Shown here one piece after another: positions 24,736 through 33,304 of a stretch of DNA of 64,000 nt. The stretch comes from Pseudoduganella rivuli. GTDB lineage: Bacteria; Pseudomonadota; Gammaproteobacteria; Burkholderiales; Burkholderiaceae_D. How positions within the stretch are numbered: the stretch's first letter is position 1; each line of letters opens with the position of its first letter. A program made the position numbers and the translations under genes. The stretch covers positions 62,001-126,000 of the forward strand of contig NZ_WKJJ01000023.1 in assembly GCF_009674485.1 (NCBI RefSeq), given 5' to 3'. Under the pieces are notes generated by a model that was not told where the DNA came from, searched no databases, and saw nothing but the letters and a program-made list of their open reading frames with translations.

Positions 24736-24788
24736 AAATAGTCAATCCGCTAACTATCCAATACAATTTCCCATTGGACACATGGGAG

Positions 24789-27700
24789 ATGATCATCGAC
24801 ACCACCGCTACTTCCACCACCCTGGCGACGGCGCCGGAGGGTTTGCTGGAGCGCCTGACGCAACCTTCCGCCGCTTACAAGCGCAGCGCGCGGCTGGCCG
24901 TGGCCGGCCTGCTGGGTTTTGTGCTGCTGTATTTCGCCATGGCCGGCTGGTTCTTGTGGACCGCGTACCGGCTGGTGCTGGTGGTGCAGCATTCCGGCAA
25001 CAACGGCTTCTGGCTCGGCGTGGGCGCGCTGTGCGCCGCGTTCTTCGGCCTCTTCATGCTGAAAGCCGTGCTGTCGATCCGCAAACCGCTGCCGGAAGGC
25101 TTGACGGAAGTGACGGCCAAGGAGCAGCCGAAACTGTTCGCCTTCCTGCATGGCCTGGCGGACCAGGCCGGCGCGCCGCGTCCGCACCGGGTGTTCCTGT
25201 CGAACCGGGTCAACGCGGCCGTGTTTTACGATCTGTCGCTGCTGAACTTGATTTTCCCATCCAGGAAAAACCTGGAAATCGGCTTGCCGCTGGTGAACGT
25301 ACTGCCGCTGGGCGAGTTGCGCGCCGTGCTGGCGCATGAATTCGGCCACTTCGCGCAGCGGTCGATGGCCGTGGGACGCTGGGCTTATGTGGCGCAGCAG
25401 GTGGCCACGCACCTGGTATCGCACCGCGATAAATTCGATGGCTTCCTCGATGGCCTGGGCCGCATCGATATCCGCCTGCGCCTGTTTGCGTGGCTGCTGC
25501 AACTGGTGGTGTGGGCGATCCGCTCGCTGGTGGAATCCGCGTTCCGGGTGGTGATTGCCATGCAAAGCGCGCTGTCGCGCGAAATGGAAATGCAGGCCGA
25601 CCTGGTGGCTGTGTCGCTGACGGGCAGCGATGCGCTGGTGCATGCGCTGCACCGCCTGAACGCGGCCGATGACGCCTGGGGCCGCGCGGTGTCGTTCGTG
25701 CATGGCGAAGCGGCGGAAAAGCGCGCCACGCGCGACGCGTTTGCCGTGCAAAGCCATATCACGCAGCGCATGGCCGCCATCCTGGACGACCCGCTGTATG
25801 GCCGCGTGCCCGAGGTGCCGGCCGAGCAGCCGGAATCGCACCGTGTTTTCAAGACCAGCTTCGCCCAGCCGCCGAAAATGTGGCAGACCCACCCGCTCAA
25901 TCACGAGCGGGAAGCCAACGCCAAGCGCGTCTACGTGCCGGTGGCGATCGAACAGACCAGCGCCTGGTCGCTGTTCGACGACCCGGCCGGCCTGCGCCAG
26001 CGCATGACGGCGCAATTGCTGGACGGGCGCGCGGCCGATGCGCCGCCGCTGGACGAGACGGACCTGGAAACGTCGCTGCGCAAATTGGGCGAGCAATACC
26101 GCCGCGAACAATACCACCGCCGTTATTGCGGTATTTATTTCGGCCGCGCGCTGACGCGCCATGTGGCCAGGGCGTCGGAACTGGTGGCGCCGGAGTCCGC
26201 CGCCGAGGGCGACGCATCGCAGTTTTATCCGCCGTCGCTGCGCGCGGACGTGGCGCAATTGCGCGCGCTGGCCGATGAGCGGGACCAGTTGCAGGCGCTG
26301 GTGGCGGGTGTCGCGGAATTGCACGGCCGCAGTATCCATGTGCGCGGCGCCGAATACCGCCGCAAGGACTTGCCTGCCGCGCTGGCGCAAGTCAAGGAAG
26401 ACATGGCTGCCGTGGAAGCGCGCCTGCGTGCGCATGACTTGCGTTGCCGCAGCTGGCACGTGGCGACCGCCGCGCGGCTGGGCGGGGGCTGGGACGCTTA
26501 CCTGAACGGCTTGCTGGCGCTGCTGCATTACTGCGAGCATACGGAAGCCAATTTGTCGGACGCGTATGGTTTCCTGCTGAATGCGACGGGCGTGGAAACC
26601 GCGACGCGCCGCGTGTCGGACAAGGGCATTGCGCGTATCCAGGGCGCCGCCAATGCCTTGCACCTGCTGCTGGAATTGCAGTACCAGCAAAGTACGGGCG
26701 TGGTGCTCGATGCGCAGCTGGTGGCGCGCCTGGAATTGCAGGGCAACTGGAAAGAAATGCTGGGTGAATTCCATCTGCCGCAGGCGGAGCGGGAAAATCT
26801 CAATGACTGGATGGGGGCGATCGGCGGCTGGGTGGGCCATGCGACCGGCGTCTTGCTGGCGGTGCGCTCCGCCGCACTGGAGCAATTGCTGCTGACGGAA
26901 ACCCAGGTGGCGCGCCAGGCGCACCAGGGCGCCGCCTCCGAAGTCACTGCGGAGACCGCGCCGGAACCGTCGCGCGTGCCGGGCCGCTATGAATTGCTGC
27001 CACAGGGCGGTGAACGGGAACGCCAGACCCAGCTTGGGCTGTGGGCCCGCTTCCTGCGAGCGGAAGGCATCGCCCCTGCCACGGCGCGGCTGGCGGCGGC
27101 GGGTGGCATCGTCGCCCTGGTGCTGGGGGCCGGCAGCCAGCAAAGCGACGCCACCCTGACGGTCTATAACGGCCTGGGTACGGCGGTGCGGGTGGTGGCG
27201 GATGGCCATGAAACCACGGTGGCGCCGCAAGCGACGGCGCAACTGCCCATCGCGCCGCAAGACAGCCACCAGCTGGCCGCCTACACGGCGAACGGCCGCC
27301 TGATCGAACAGTTCGACGCCAATGATGCGGGCGGCGCGGCCGTCTACAACGTCGCGGGCGCGGCGCCACTGATGGAATGGACCGCCACCTATGGCCGCGC
27401 GGGGCAGGTGCCGGACCGCCGCCTGGGCGCCCCGCGCTGGCTGGGCAGCCACGCCGACGTGCTGTTTGCCAAGCCGCCGGAAAAAGTATCGTCGCGCAGC
27501 GGCAGTACCCGCACGGTGCTGGAAGGGATGGCGGCGCTGGCGCCGTCGGAGCAGGTGCAATTGCTGCCCGATGACGCGGAGCGCCACCGCGTCATCCTGT
27601 TGCACGCGCGCTGGGACGAGACGCGCCGGCCCGCCACGGCGGAATGGCTGGCGTATGCCGCGGGGATTCCGGAGACCAGCAAGGCGGGCGCCGAACTGCT

Positions 27701-28631
27701 GGCCAGCCGGGTGCGGGCGGCGCCGGACGACGTGGTCCTGTTGCGGATGGAGCAGGATGCGGCGGGTGGCGGGCACGCGGCCGTGTGTGCGCGCCACATC
27801 GCGCGCGCCAGGGCCGCTCCCGACAATGCGGACCTGGCTTACCTGGCCTTGCGCTGTGCGCCGGACGGCCCGCAAAACGATGCGGCGTTCCGCCAGGCGG
27901 CGCAGCGCTGGCCCAACAATGCCTGGCTGCGCAATGCGGTGGGCTGGGATTTGCTGCGCAACGGCGACTTCGCGGCGGCGGAAGCGCACGTCGACTTCGC
28001 ACGCAAGCAATTGCCATCGCTGGCGGCGGAACAAAGCCTGATGCTGGCGCGTATCCAGCGGCTGCAGCGGGGCTGGATGGATTTTGCGGCGCTGTCGCCC
28101 GCGTCGGCCCGGCTGCGGCACCTGTCGGCGCTGGAAGACGGTTATGGCGAGACCAACGCCCCGACCCGCGCCTACGCCCAGTTGAACAAGGGGGCGCTGG
28201 CCGCCGCGCTGGCGCTGACCGATGACGTGCCGGAAAAAGCGCGCGTGCTGCGCCTGACGGCGGCATCGGACGGCGCCGGGCAGGAAACCATCAAACGCGC
28301 GCTGGCATTGCCGCCCGACCAGGGCATGGATGAGGCGACCATCTGGGTGGCCGTGGCGCTCGCCATGAAGCATGGCGCGCCCGTTGCGCCCTACCTGGAT
28401 GCGGCCCGCGCCCGTTTCGGCCCGGAACAGCCCCGTATCAGCGCGTTCCTGGACGCCGTGCGCGCCGGCAAAGGGCAGGGGGCGGAATCCCTGCTGCAGG
28501 GAACCCATCCGGAAGCGCGCATGCTGGCCTACAGCGCGGCGCTGGTGCTAGCGGGCGACAAGGCGCCTGCCGCCTGGCGGCTGGCAAGCAAGCGTTTATT
28601 ATTTGCCAGCGAACGGCCGTATTTCCGCTAG
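24789..28631 (+). CDS. Large membrane M48-family metallopeptidase with long C-terminal extension
   Basis: About 1280 residues, far longer than a simple M48 peptidase. Two membrane helices (about 36-57 and 73-95) precede the protease domain with zinc motif HEFGH (183-187) and the distal SREMEMQADLVAV holding the third ligand. A long alpha-helical region follows, then a membrane segment near 765-785 (ARLAAAGGIVALVLGAG), a beta-rich stretch and a TPR-like helical C-terminus. The start is unsure: ATG 24789 has G-rich bases directly before it, and an in-frame TTG lies at 24774. It is probably a membrane protein-quality or envelope protease; substrates are unknown. Neighbouring genes also encode proteases. 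Confidence 0.85.
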   Translation: MIIDTTATSTTLATAPEGLLERLTQPSAAYKRSARLAVAGLLGFVLLYFAMAGWFLWTAYRLVLVVQHSGNNGFWLGVGALCAAFFGLFMLKAVLSIRKPLPEGLTEVTAKEQPKLFAFLHGLADQAGAPRPHRVFLSNRVNAAVFYDLSLLNLIFPSRKNLEIGLPLVNVLPLGELRAVLAHEFGHFAQRSMAVGRWAYVAQQVATHLVSHRDKFDGFLDGLGRIDIRLRLFAWLLQLVVWAIRSLVESAFRVVIAMQSALSREMEMQADLVAVSLTGSDALVHALHRLNAADDAWGRAVSFVHGEAAEKRATRDAFAVQSHITQRMAAILDDPLYGRVPEVPAEQPESHRVFKTSFAQPPKMWQTHPLNHEREANAKRVYVPVAIEQTSAWSLFDDPAGLRQRMTAQLLDGRAADAPPLDETDLETSLRKLGEQYRREQYHRRYCGIYFGRALTRHVARASELVAPESAAEGDASQFYPPSLRADVAQLRALADERDQLQALVAGVAELHGRSIHVRGAEYRRKDLPAALAQVKEDMAAVEARLRAHDLRCRSWHVATAARLGGGWDAYLNGLLALLHYCEHTEANLSDAYGFLLNATGVETATRRVSDKGIARIQGAANALHLLLELQYQQSTGVVLDAQLVARLELQGNWKEMLGEFHLPQAERENLNDWMGAIGGWVGHATGVLLAVRSAALEQLLLTETQVARQAHQGAASEVTAETAPEPSRVPGRYELLPQGGERERQTQLGLWARFLRAEGIAPATARLAAAGGIVALVLGAGSQQSDATLTVYNGLGTAVRVVADGHETTVAPQATAQLPIAPQDSHQLAAYTANGRLIEQFDANDAGGAAVYNVAGAAPLMEWTATYGRAGQVPDRRLGAPRWLGSHADVLFAKPPEKVSSRSGSTRTVLEGMAALAPSEQVQLLPDDAERHRVILLHARWDETRRPATAEWLAYAAGIPETSKAGAELLASRVRAAPDDVVLLRMEQDAAGGGHAAVCARHIARARAAPDNADLAYLALRCAPDGPQNDAAFRQAAQRWPNNAWLRNAVGWDLLRNGDFAAAEAHVDFARKQLPSLAAEQSLMLARIQRLQRGWMDFAALSPASARLRHLSALEDGYGETNAPTRAYAQLNKGALAAALALTDDVPEKARVLRLTAASDGAGQETIKRALALPPDQGMDEATIWVAVALAMKHGAPVAPYLDAARARFGPEQPRISAFLDAVRAGKGQGAESLLQGTHPEARMLAYSAALVLAGDKAPAAWRLASKRLLFASERPYFR

Positions 28632-28674
28632 CAACGTAATGTAACAACGGGGTGGCAAGGCCAGTCTGCCACCC

Positions 28675-28680
28675 TATAAT
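28675..28680 (+). promoter_or_regulatory. Consensus -10 box immediately before the S41 protease start
   Basis: A perfect TATAAT ends six bases before the ATG at 28687, so transcription would begin at or next to the start codon. No ribosome site is present between them. A poor -35 (TGGCAA at 28653-28658) has a 16-base spacer. This suggests a leaderless mRNA. Confidence 0.5.
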
Positions 28681-28686
28681 GCGTGG

Positions 28687-30243
28687 ATGAAGATCGCATA
28701 TTTTTCCGCGCTGGCGCTGGCCGCCGCAGCCTTGTTGAGCGCCTGCGGCGGCGCCGATCAATCCGGTCGTGTCAACGCACAGCGCCAGGGTGGCGCCGTG
28801 CCTGCCGAAAGCCAGGCCACTTCCGAACAGGTGGCCGCCGTGCAGCGTGTCATGGCGGGGGCGGAAGCATCGCTGCCCGCATCGGCGGCTTACCAGCACC
28901 TGTGCGCGGCGCCCCGTGTCGCGGACGCCACGCATTACTACCCGGACCGCCAGGGCACGATGGGGGATGAAAAAACCTTCCTGCGCCTGTGGAGCGATGA
29001 AACTTATCTGTGGTACAACGAAATCCCCGGCGCGGACCCGGCCGGCTACGCGACCGCCGCCGATTACTTTGCCGTCCTCAAGACCCCGGCGCTGACCGCC
29101 AGCGGCAAGCCCAAGGACCGTTATCACTTCACCTATGACAGCGCCAAATATGACGAACTGTCGCGCGGCGTGGAACTGGGCTATGGCTTGTCATTCATGC
29201 GCAATGCCGCGCCGAATATTCCCCGCGAGTGGCGCATCGCTTCCGTTGCACCGGGATCTCCCGCGGAAAAGGCGGGACTGAAGCGGGGCGACCGGCTCGA
29301 CCAGGTCGATTACCAGGATTTCGTCTGGGCGGGCGACAGCGCAACGGTCGATCTGCTCAACGCGGGCCTGTTCCCCTCCAAGGCGGGCGACACCCATGAA
29401 ATGATCTTTTCCCGTGGCCTGCAAAAGCTGATGGTCTTCATGCAGGCCGCGAAAGTCGACGTGGCGCCGGTGCAGAATACGCGGGTGCTGGAAACGTCGA
29501 CCGGCAAAGTCGGCTACATGACGTTCAACAGCCACAACGTGGTATCGGAACTGCAATTGATCGAAGGGTTCAAGGCATTGGCGCAAGCGGGCGTGGATGA
29601 CCTGGTGCTGGACTTGCGCTATAACGGCGGCGGCTTGCTGGCCGTGGCCAGCGAAGTGGCGTACATGATTGCCGGATCGGCGCAGACGACCGGCAAGACG
29701 TTTGAACTGACGCTCAACAATGGCAAGGGCAAGCCGGAAACGCCGCTGATTTTCCTGCCGCTGTCGATGGGCCTGAACGCACCCAAACCCGCCCCTTACC
29801 TGAAGCCGCTGCCCTCGCTGAACCTGAAGCGCGTCACCATCCTGACGGGCCCCGGCACGTGCTCGGCCAGCGAATCCATCATCAACAGCCTGCGCGGCAT
29901 CGATGTGGAAGTGAACCTGATCGGCGGCCAGACGTGCGGCAAGCCGTATGCGTTCTATCCCACGCCCAATTGCGGCACCACGTACTTCACGATCCAGCTG
30001 CAGGGTGTCAACCACAAGGGTTTTGGCGATTATGGCGACGGGTTTGCGCCGACCTGCCAGGTGGCCGATGACTTTACCCGCGCGCAGGGCGACCCGGAAG
30101 AGGCATTGCTGGCGGAGGCGCTGCATTACCGCCGCACGGGCAAGTGCAGCGCGGCCAGCGTGCGCGCCAGGGCCGGCGGCATGGCGCCGCAGCCGGTGCC
30201 GGTTCGCCATCCCGTCAGCGAAATCGCCATTCGCGGCTTCTGA
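28687..30243 (+). CDS. S41-family peptidase lipoprotein
   Basis: 518 residues. A lipoprotein signal with lipobox L-L-S-A-C ends at C20, so the protein is probably anchored at the outer membrane or in the periplasm. A PDZ-like domain lies at about 160-235 (SVAPGSPAEKAGLKRGDRL). The S41 domain has DLVLDLRYNGGGLL, the nucleophile Ser in GPGTCSASES (about 388) and the general-base Lys in GQTCGKPYAF (about 418). Cysteines next to both catalytic residues and further ones late in the protein may form a disulfide. The gene appears to be expressed from its own promoter (see the TATAAT at 28675). Confidence 0.9.
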   Translation: MKIAYFSALALAAAALLSACGGADQSGRVNAQRQGGAVPAESQATSEQVAAVQRVMAGAEASLPASAAYQHLCAAPRVADATHYYPDRQGTMGDEKTFLRLWSDETYLWYNEIPGADPAGYATAADYFAVLKTPALTASGKPKDRYHFTYDSAKYDELSRGVELGYGLSFMRNAAPNIPREWRIASVAPGSPAEKAGLKRGDRLDQVDYQDFVWAGDSATVDLLNAGLFPSKAGDTHEMIFSRGLQKLMVFMQAAKVDVAPVQNTRVLETSTGKVGYMTFNSHNVVSELQLIEGFKALAQAGVDDLVLDLRYNGGGLLAVASEVAYMIAGSAQTTGKTFELTLNNGKGKPETPLIFLPLSMGLNAPKPAPYLKPLPSLNLKRVTILTGPGTCSASESIINSLRGIDVEVNLIGGQTCGKPYAFYPTPNCGTTYFTIQLQGVNHKGFGDYGDGFAPTCQVADDFTRAQGDPEEALLAEALHYRRTGKCSAASVRARAGGMAPQPVPVRHPVSEIAIRGF

Positions 30244-30278
30244 CCGCTGCCCTGAGTGACAAAAACAACGGACGGTAT

Positions 30279-30305
30279 TTGCCGCCGGTAGCTACATTGT
30301 AGAAT
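30279..30305 (+). promoter_or_regulatory. Possible promoter of the sensor kinase operon
   Basis: TTGCCG (30279-30284) and TAGAAT (30300-30305) are separated by 15 bases, shorter than ideal. The untranslated stretch to the ATG at 30388 contains a tandem GCGCAAATCA (30351-30370), which may be a regulatory site. Confidence 0.35.
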
Positions 30306-30387
30306 GGCTTACTCCCGGGTAAGCCGTTGCAACGCTGCCCGTGCAATCCTGCGCAAATCAGCGCAAATCAGCGCTCGTGAGGCGACA

Positions 30388-31818
30388 ATGGTTAACTGGT
30401 CGGATGTGGCATTTAACCTGTATCCGCATGGCTATTGCCTGTCGTGGCAACCCGGCCTGCTATGGCTGCATGCGGGGGCGGACCTGGTGGTGTCGCTGGC
30501 GTATTTCGTGATTCCCGCGTATTTGCTGAAACTGGTGCGCCAGCGCCAGGATTTGCAGTTCAGCTGGATGTTCGTGCTGTTCGGCGTCTTTATCCTCGCG
30601 TGCGGCGCCACCCACGTGATGAACCTGTGGACGTTGTGGCGCCCGGATTACCTCGTGGCTGGCATGGTGAAAGTGGTGACGGCCATCGCCTCCGTGGGCA
30701 CGGCCATCGCGCTGGGGGCCTTGCTGCCGGCGGCCGTTGCGTTGCCGGGGCCCGCGCAATGGGAAACCGTGCACCAGAACCTGCGCCGTGAAATTGCCGA
30801 GCGCAAGGAGGCGGAACAGCAAGTGAAGCATTTGAACCTGGAACTCGAACAGCGCGTGCGCGACCGCACGGCCGAGCTGGAAACCGCCAATCACCATTTG
30901 TCGCTGCTGCACGAAGAGCTGGAGCAGCGCATCCGCGACCGCACGCGCGAACTGGAACAGGCGCAGGCCGATTTGCTGGTGGCGGCACACCAGGCCGGCA
31001 TGTCGGAAATTGCCACCAACGTGCTGCACAATGTCGGCAATGTGCTCAACAGTGTGAATGTGTCGGCCAATGTCATCGGCCACAAGGTGCAGGCATCGGA
31101 AGCGTCCGGCCTGGCGCGCGCCGTGCGCCTGATGGACCGGCCCGATGGCGACCTTGCCACGTTCCTGTCCGAAGATCCGAAAGGAAAACTGTTGCCTGCC
31201 TATCTTGCCAAGCTGTCCGATGCTCTGACGGAAGAACAGCACAGCATTGCCGAGGAAGTGGCGTCGCTGATGTCCAGCGTTGAACATATCAAGCAAATTG
31301 TCGCGATCCAGCAATCGTATGCGGGCGTGGCCAGTTTGTCGGAAGACGTGGCGCCGGCGGCACTGCTGGACGATGCGCTGCGCATGAGCGCCGATGCGCT
31401 GGAACGGCACGGCGTGACGGTGCGGCGCGAGGTGGAAGCGATGCCGGTATTGCCGCTGGACCGCCACCGTACGCTGATGATTTTGCTGAACCTGATCAGC
31501 AATGCCAAGTACGCGATGGAAGGCCGGCCGGAACCCCGCGACATCACGGTGACGCTGGACCAGCCCGCGCCGGACCGGCTGCGGTTTTGCGTCAGCGACA
31601 CGGGCGTCGGCATCGCGGCGGCGGAGTTGACGCGCATCTTCGCCCATGGCTACACCACGCGGCGCGGCGGCCATGGCTATGGCTTGCACAGTTGCGCCAT
31701 CGCCGCCCGTGAAATGAATGGTGTACTGACAGCGCACAGTGATGGTCCCGGCAAGGGCGCCATCTTCACGCTGGAGTTGCCCGTCTTGCCGGCACAGCGG
31801 AAGGATGGCCGAGCATGA
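30388..31818 (+). CDS. Membrane histidine kinase with ethylene-receptor-like copper-binding sensor
   Basis: 476 residues from the ATG at 30388 (GAGG upstream); the frame is open further upstream but that part is unlike the family. The N-terminal 115 residues form three membrane helices closely resembling plant ETR1. Equivalents of its ethylene/copper residues are present: D32 and Y39 and P43 in ADLVVSLAYFVIP, and C72 and H76 in FGVFILACGATHVMNLWT. A coiled coil with twice-repeated R-D-R-T-x-E-L-E follows (about 140-195). The kinase core has a His box around SEIATNVLHNVGNVLNS (H214 probable), an N box NLISNAKYAM and G boxes DTGVGIAAAELTRIFAHGY. It overlaps the next signalling gene by 4 bases. 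Sensing ethylene or copper is inference from the conserved residues. Confidence 0.88.
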   Translation: MVNWSDVAFNLYPHGYCLSWQPGLLWLHAGADLVVSLAYFVIPAYLLKLVRQRQDLQFSWMFVLFGVFILACGATHVMNLWTLWRPDYLVAGMVKVVTAIASVGTAIALGALLPAAVALPGPAQWETVHQNLRREIAERKEAEQQVKHLNLELEQRVRDRTAELETANHHLSLLHEELEQRIRDRTRELEQAQADLLVAAHQAGMSEIATNVLHNVGNVLNSVNVSANVIGHKVQASEASGLARAVRLMDRPDGDLATFLSEDPKGKLLPAYLAKLSDALTEEQHSIAEEVASLMSSVEHIKQIVAIQQSYAGVASLSEDVAPAALLDDALRMSADALERHGVTVRREVEAMPVLPLDRHRTLMILLNLISNAKYAMEGRPEPRDITVTLDQPAPDRLRFCVSDTGVGIAAAELTRIFAHGYTTRRGGHGYGLHSCAIAAREMNGVLTAHSDGPGKGAIFTLELPVLPAQRKDGRA

Positions 31819-33236
31819 TCAAACTGGCGCCCAACCTGCGCGTGCTGGTGATCGACGACATGCCGTCGATCCACGACGATTTCCGCAAGATCCTGTGCCC
31901 GGCGCCGTCCGCGCGCAGCGAAGTGGCGGCGCTGGAAATGGCGCTGTTCGACGATGCCCCGCCACTGCCGGCCTCCGGTGCGGCTGCCGCGCAATATGAG
32001 GTGGAGTTTGCGCTGCAAGGCCAGGAAGGCGTGGCCAGGGTGGATGCAGCGCTGACGGCGGGACGGCCGTTTGCGCTGGCCTTTGTCGACATGCGCATGC
32101 CGCCCGGCTGGGATGGTATCGAAACCATCGAGCGGCTGTGGCGCCTCGATCCACAATTGCAAGTCGTTATCTGCACGGCCTTTTCGGATTACTCGTGGGC
32201 GGAGATGTTACGCCGCCTCGACGTGCGCGACCGTTTGCTGGTGCTGAAGAAACCGTTCGACAGTATCGAAGTCAGCCAGATGGCCTGCACGTTGACCGCC
32301 AAGTGGAACATGAGCCTGCGCGCGTCGCTGCAAATGAGCGGGCTGGAAGATGAAGTGCTGCAGCGGACGTCGGAACTGCGCCGCACCAACGCGGCGCTGG
32401 AATCGCAGATGGTTGAACGCAAGCACCTGGAAAACCAGATGCTGCGGCAGGACAAGCTGGCGTCGCTGGGGCAGCTGACCACCGGCATTGCCCATGAAAT
32501 CAACGGGCCGATGGATTACGTGTACGCCAACCTCTCGACCCTGGCGGAATACTTCAATGCCATGCAAGCCATGCTGACCGCCTACGGCAAGGAATTCGGC
32601 GCCATGCCGGACAGCCCGGCGCGGCTGCGCCTGGACCAGCTGTACGACCGGCTGGAGCTCGACTTCCTGCAGGACGACGTGCCGGTGCTGATGGACCATT
32701 CCCGCCTCGGGATCGAGCGGGTGCGTGCGATCGTGTCGGATTTGACGGATTTTTCGCGCGTGAATACCGCCGAGCCGTGGCAATGGAGCGACCTGCACCG
32801 CGGCATCGACGCCACCCTGAACCTGGCCTCCAGCGAACTGCGCGCACGCGCCGACGTCGTCAAGGAATATGGCGACTTGCCGGAAATCGAATGCCAGCCA
32901 TCGCACCTGAACCTGGCCGTCATGCATTTGCTGGTCAACGCGGCGCAAGCCATGGGACGCGAGCGCGGTGTCATCCATATCCGCACGGGACGTTCCGGCC
33001 ACGGCCTGGTATGGCTGGAAGTGGCGGACAATGGCAAAGGCATTCCGCCCGAAGTACAGCAGCGTATCTTTGAACCGTTTTACACGACCAAGGTGAAAGG
33101 AACGGGGCTGGGCCTGGCCATTGCCAGCGGCGTGGTGCAGCGCCATGGCGGCAATATGGAAGTCCACAGCACGCCGGGGGCGGGTTCCACCTTCCGCATT
33201 TTGCTGCCGGTGCGCCAGCCATTCCGCACCGGCTGA
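31815..33236 (+). CDS. Hybrid response-regulator / histidine kinase
   Basis: 473 residues. The N-terminal receiver domain has acidic D14-D15 and phospho-acceptor D92 in AFVDMRMPPGWDG, with an unusually long loop between them. A linking coiled coil (about 175-215) leads to a kinase core with H box GIAHEINGPMDYVYANLS, an N box in MHLLVNAAQAM and G boxes VADNGKGIPPEVQQRIFEPFYTTK and GTGLGLAIASG. There are no membrane segments, so it is cytosolic. The ATGA overlap with the ethylene-receptor-like kinase implies stoichiometric production and a phosphorelay from the membrane kinase into this receiver. No output DNA-binding protein is adjacent. Confidence 0.92.
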   Translation: MIKLAPNLRVLVIDDMPSIHDDFRKILCPAPSARSEVAALEMALFDDAPPLPASGAAAAQYEVEFALQGQEGVARVDAALTAGRPFALAFVDMRMPPGWDGIETIERLWRLDPQLQVVICTAFSDYSWAEMLRRLDVRDRLLVLKKPFDSIEVSQMACTLTAKWNMSLRASLQMSGLEDEVLQRTSELRRTNAALESQMVERKHLENQMLRQDKLASLGQLTTGIAHEINGPMDYVYANLSTLAEYFNAMQAMLTAYGKEFGAMPDSPARLRLDQLYDRLELDFLQDDVPVLMDHSRLGIERVRAIVSDLTDFSRVNTAEPWQWSDLHRGIDATLNLASSELRARADVVKEYGDLPEIECQPSHLNLAVMHLLVNAAQAMGRERGVIHIRTGRSGHGLVWLEVADNGKGIPPEVQQRIFEPFYTTKVKGTGLGLAIASGVVQRHGGNMEVHSTPGAGSTFRILLPVRQPFRTG

Positions 33237-33257
33237 GCAAGGTATCGTTTGCTTGTC

Positions 33258-33263
33258 TATAAT
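33258..33263 (+). promoter_or_regulatory. -10 box upstream of the M14 peptidase gene
   Basis: A perfect TATAAT lies 42 bases before the ATG at 33305. The -35 region is weak. It suggests separate transcription of the peptidase from the preceding two-component operon. Confidence 0.5.
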
Positions 33264-33304
33264 TTCCGGCTGTTTGATCTTTATCAACCTCCGGAGACTT
33301 TTTG

